A stretch of DNA of 7,080 nucleotides from positions 1 to 7,080 of the forward strand of contig CAXQZM010000040.1 in NCBI GenBank assembly GCA_964228455.1. The letters run 5' to 3'. Source of the DNA: CAXQZM01 sp964228455. GTDB lineage: Bacteria > Pseudomonadota > Alphaproteobacteria > UBA7985. Positions 5,797 through 7,080 of the stretch are shown here, piece after piece. The stretch's first letter is position 1. Every line of letters begins with the position of its first letter. The notes below the pieces were generated by a model, which made no database searches, was not told where the DNA came from, and saw only the letters and a program-made list of their open reading frames with translations. A program made the position numbers and the translations under genes.

Positions 5797-6464
5797 TGAC
5801 TGATCTAACGCCAGTTGAAAAGCTGCTTGGGTATCATTTTGTTGACAAGGGGCACTTAAGCGCAGCGCTTACACACTCATCACTAAGAAAACAGATGCGC
5901 ACCTCTTATGAGCGGCTTGAGTTTTTGGGTGACAGAGTTTTGGGGCTCGTAATCGCTGATTTGCTACTAAAGCGTTTTCCGAAGGAACCGGAAGGTGACT
6001 TGGCGAAGCGCCAGGCGGCCCTCATTAAGCGTGATACGCTTGCTGATGTTGCTAGGAAAATTGCGCTAGGGCCTCACTTGAAAATGTCAAAAGGTGAGGT
6101 CCAAGCCGGCGGTCGCGATAATCCCAATATGCTCTCTGATACCATGGAGGCGCTTATGGCTGCCTTATATTTAGATGGAGGCCTCGAGGCTGCAAGGGGA
6201 TTTATAGTCCCCCTATGGGACCCACTAATTGAAGCCGCTAAAGCACCACCAAAAGATGCTAAAACCTCTCTTCAAGAGCGCACCCAAGCGCTCCGTATTG
6301 GTTTGCCAAAGTATGAATTGTTTGAGCAAACTGGCCCAGATCATAGCCCGATTTTTGTTGTGAATGTGTTTGTTCAAGGTCAGCCGTCATGTAAAGGTGA
6401 GGGCAAATCTAAACGTGAGGCTGAGCAAGCAGCCGCAGCCAATATGCTGGAGATTTTACAATGA
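5796..6464 (+). CDS. rnc: Ribonuclease III
   Basis: RNase III (222 residues) cuts double-stranded RNA, including rRNA precursors, as a homodimer. The signature ERLEFLGDRVL (39-49) contains the metal-site residues E42 and D46, and LSDTMEALMAALYLDGG (113-129) contains D115 and E118. All four acidic residues of the catalytic site are present. A double-stranded-RNA-binding domain fills residues 154-222, with the end motif GKSKREAEQAAAANML (203-218). The length matches the family (about 220-230). I chose the ATG at 5796, which overlaps the lepB TGA as TGATG. A TTG one codon earlier (5793) is possible but would add only one residue. No clear SD precedes the start, so translation probably depends on ribosomes finishing lepB. 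era overlaps the end by 4 bases, the widely conserved rnc-era pairing. Confidence 0.96.
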   Translation: MTDLTPVEKLLGYHFVDKGHLSAALTHSSLRKQMRTSYERLEFLGDRVLGLVIADLLLKRFPKEPEGDLAKRQAALIKRDTLADVARKIALGPHLKMSKGEVQAGGRDNPNMLSDTMEALMAALYLDGGLEAARGFIVPLWDPLIEAAKAPPKDAKTSLQERTQALRIGLPKYELFEQTGPDHSPIFVVNVFVQGQPSCKGEGKSKREAEQAAAANMLEILQ

Positions 6465-7080
6465 CAACTACCAGGTGTGGTTTCGTAACCTTATTAGGCG
6501 CGCCCAATGCGGGTAAATCCACATTACTAAACCAACTGGTCGGAACCAAAGTTTCAATTGTCTCGGCTAAAGTGCAAACTACGCGCGCTCGGATCACTGG
6601 AATTTGGACAGACTCTTCTCATCAAGTCGTCTTTGTTGATACGCCAGGAGTTTTCTTGGGAGCTAATCGAGTGCTTGAGAAATCAATGGTTGAGGCGGCA
6701 TGGGAGGAAGCTCAAGGTGGAGATGTAAAGCTCATACTGGTTGATGCCGCAAAGAAATCTGCTTCGGACCAGAGCGATATTTTCTCTCGTTTGAAGGAAG
6801 TGCCGGGCGACGGGCCGGTAGCTCTAGTGCTAAATAAAATAGACCTGATTCCTGTGGAGAGGCTTTTACTATTATCTGAAAAATTAAATCAGGCCTTTGA
6901 GTTTGATGCAACTTTTATGATTTCGGCGGCGCATGGTCGAGGTCTTGAGGAGCTCAAGAATTGGGTAAATAACGCTATTCCTGAAGGCCCATTTCTTTAT
7001 CCGTCTGATCAAGATTCTGATTTGCCAGAAAGAAAACTAGCTGCAGAGTTGACCCGAGCAAAGCTTTTCAATGCGCTTCA
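6461..7080 (+). CDS. era: GTPase Era, N-terminal part (cut by the window's right edge)
   Basis: The frame opening at ATG 6461 stays open to the window edge, giving 206 complete codons of a protein usually near 300 residues. Era is an essential GTPase that binds the 3' end of 16S rRNA and helps 30S assembly. All GTPase motifs are visible: G1 GAPNAGKST (12-20), G2 region KVQTTRARITG (36-46), G3 DTPG (59-62), G4 NKID (124-127) and G5 SAA (154-156). The segment ERKLAAELTRAKLFNAL near the edge is the usual lead-in to the C-terminal KH domain, which is missing here. The start overlaps the rnc stop as ATGA, with a good SD GGAGA at 6449-6453, 7 bases upstream. The next gene in relatives is often recO; it lies outside the window. 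Confidence 0.96.
   Translation, partial: MTTTRCGFVTLLGAPNAGKSTLLNQLVGTKVSIVSAKVQTTRARITGIWTDSSHQVVFVDTPGVFLGANRVLEKSMVEAAWEEAQGGDVKLILVDAAKKSASDQSDIFSRLKEVPGDGPVALVLNKIDLIPVERLLLLSEKLNQAFEFDATFMISAAHGRGLEELKNWVNNAIPEGPFLYPSDQDSDLPERKLAAELTRAKLFNAL

Noticed and set aside
1..7080. Mobile element, CRISPR array, tRNA/rRNA, toxin-antitoxin or phage-defence island
   Set aside because: Almost every base is assigned to conserved core genes; no direct-repeat arrays, transposase motifs or cloverleaf folds were seen.

Overview
This 7,080-base window looks like a stretch of conserved core chromosome from an alphaproteobacterium of moderate GC (mid-to-high 40s percent by eye). The evidence is the gene order dapA, smpB, NYN-domain gene (opposite strand), folK, rpoZ, rel, acpS, lepB, rnc, era, together with the protein signatures: a single bifunctional Rel/SpoT, an omega subunit with an acidic tail, and a LabA-like NYN protein beside smpB. 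The moderate GC and AT-leaning codons would suit one of the free-living marine alphaproteobacterial groups, but that placement is a guess and I cannot name a genus.

Layout. Positions 1-242 hold the last 79 codons of dapA (lysine/cell-wall precursor synthesis). smpB (252-707) follows 9 bases later. A NYN/PIN-like ribonuclease gene (710-1252, minus) meets smpB tail to tail with 2 bases between the stop codons. A 140-base divergent intergenic region (1253-1392) carries a GC-rich inverted repeat with a terminator-like look on the minus strand. From 1393 to the right edge everything is on the plus strand and tightly packed: folK (GTG start), a 76-base gap, rpoZ, a 19-base gap that can fold over the rel Shine-Dalgarno, rel, then acpS (1-base overlap TAATG), lepB (8-base gap), rnc (1-base overlap TGATG) and era (4-base overlap ATGA). 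era runs off the right edge.

How the genes fit together. The theme is growth control and the translation machinery. SmpB rescues stalled ribosomes. Omega is part of RNA polymerase and contributes to a ppGpp site, and Rel makes and breaks ppGpp. AcpS activates acyl carrier protein. LepB removes signal peptides at the inner membrane. RNase III processes rRNA, and Era binds the 3' end of 16S rRNA during small-subunit assembly. Overlapping stop and start codons from rel to era suggest translational coupling in one operon.

I found no mobile element, CRISPR array, tRNA, rRNA or evident foreign island, and no convincing new multi-gene system. The most interesting signals are small: the terminator-like hairpin ahead of the NYN gene, a possible SD-sequestering hairpin ahead of rel, and a perfect 8-bp inverted repeat shortly before rnc. 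The cluster also lacks pdxJ, which many relatives have before acpS.
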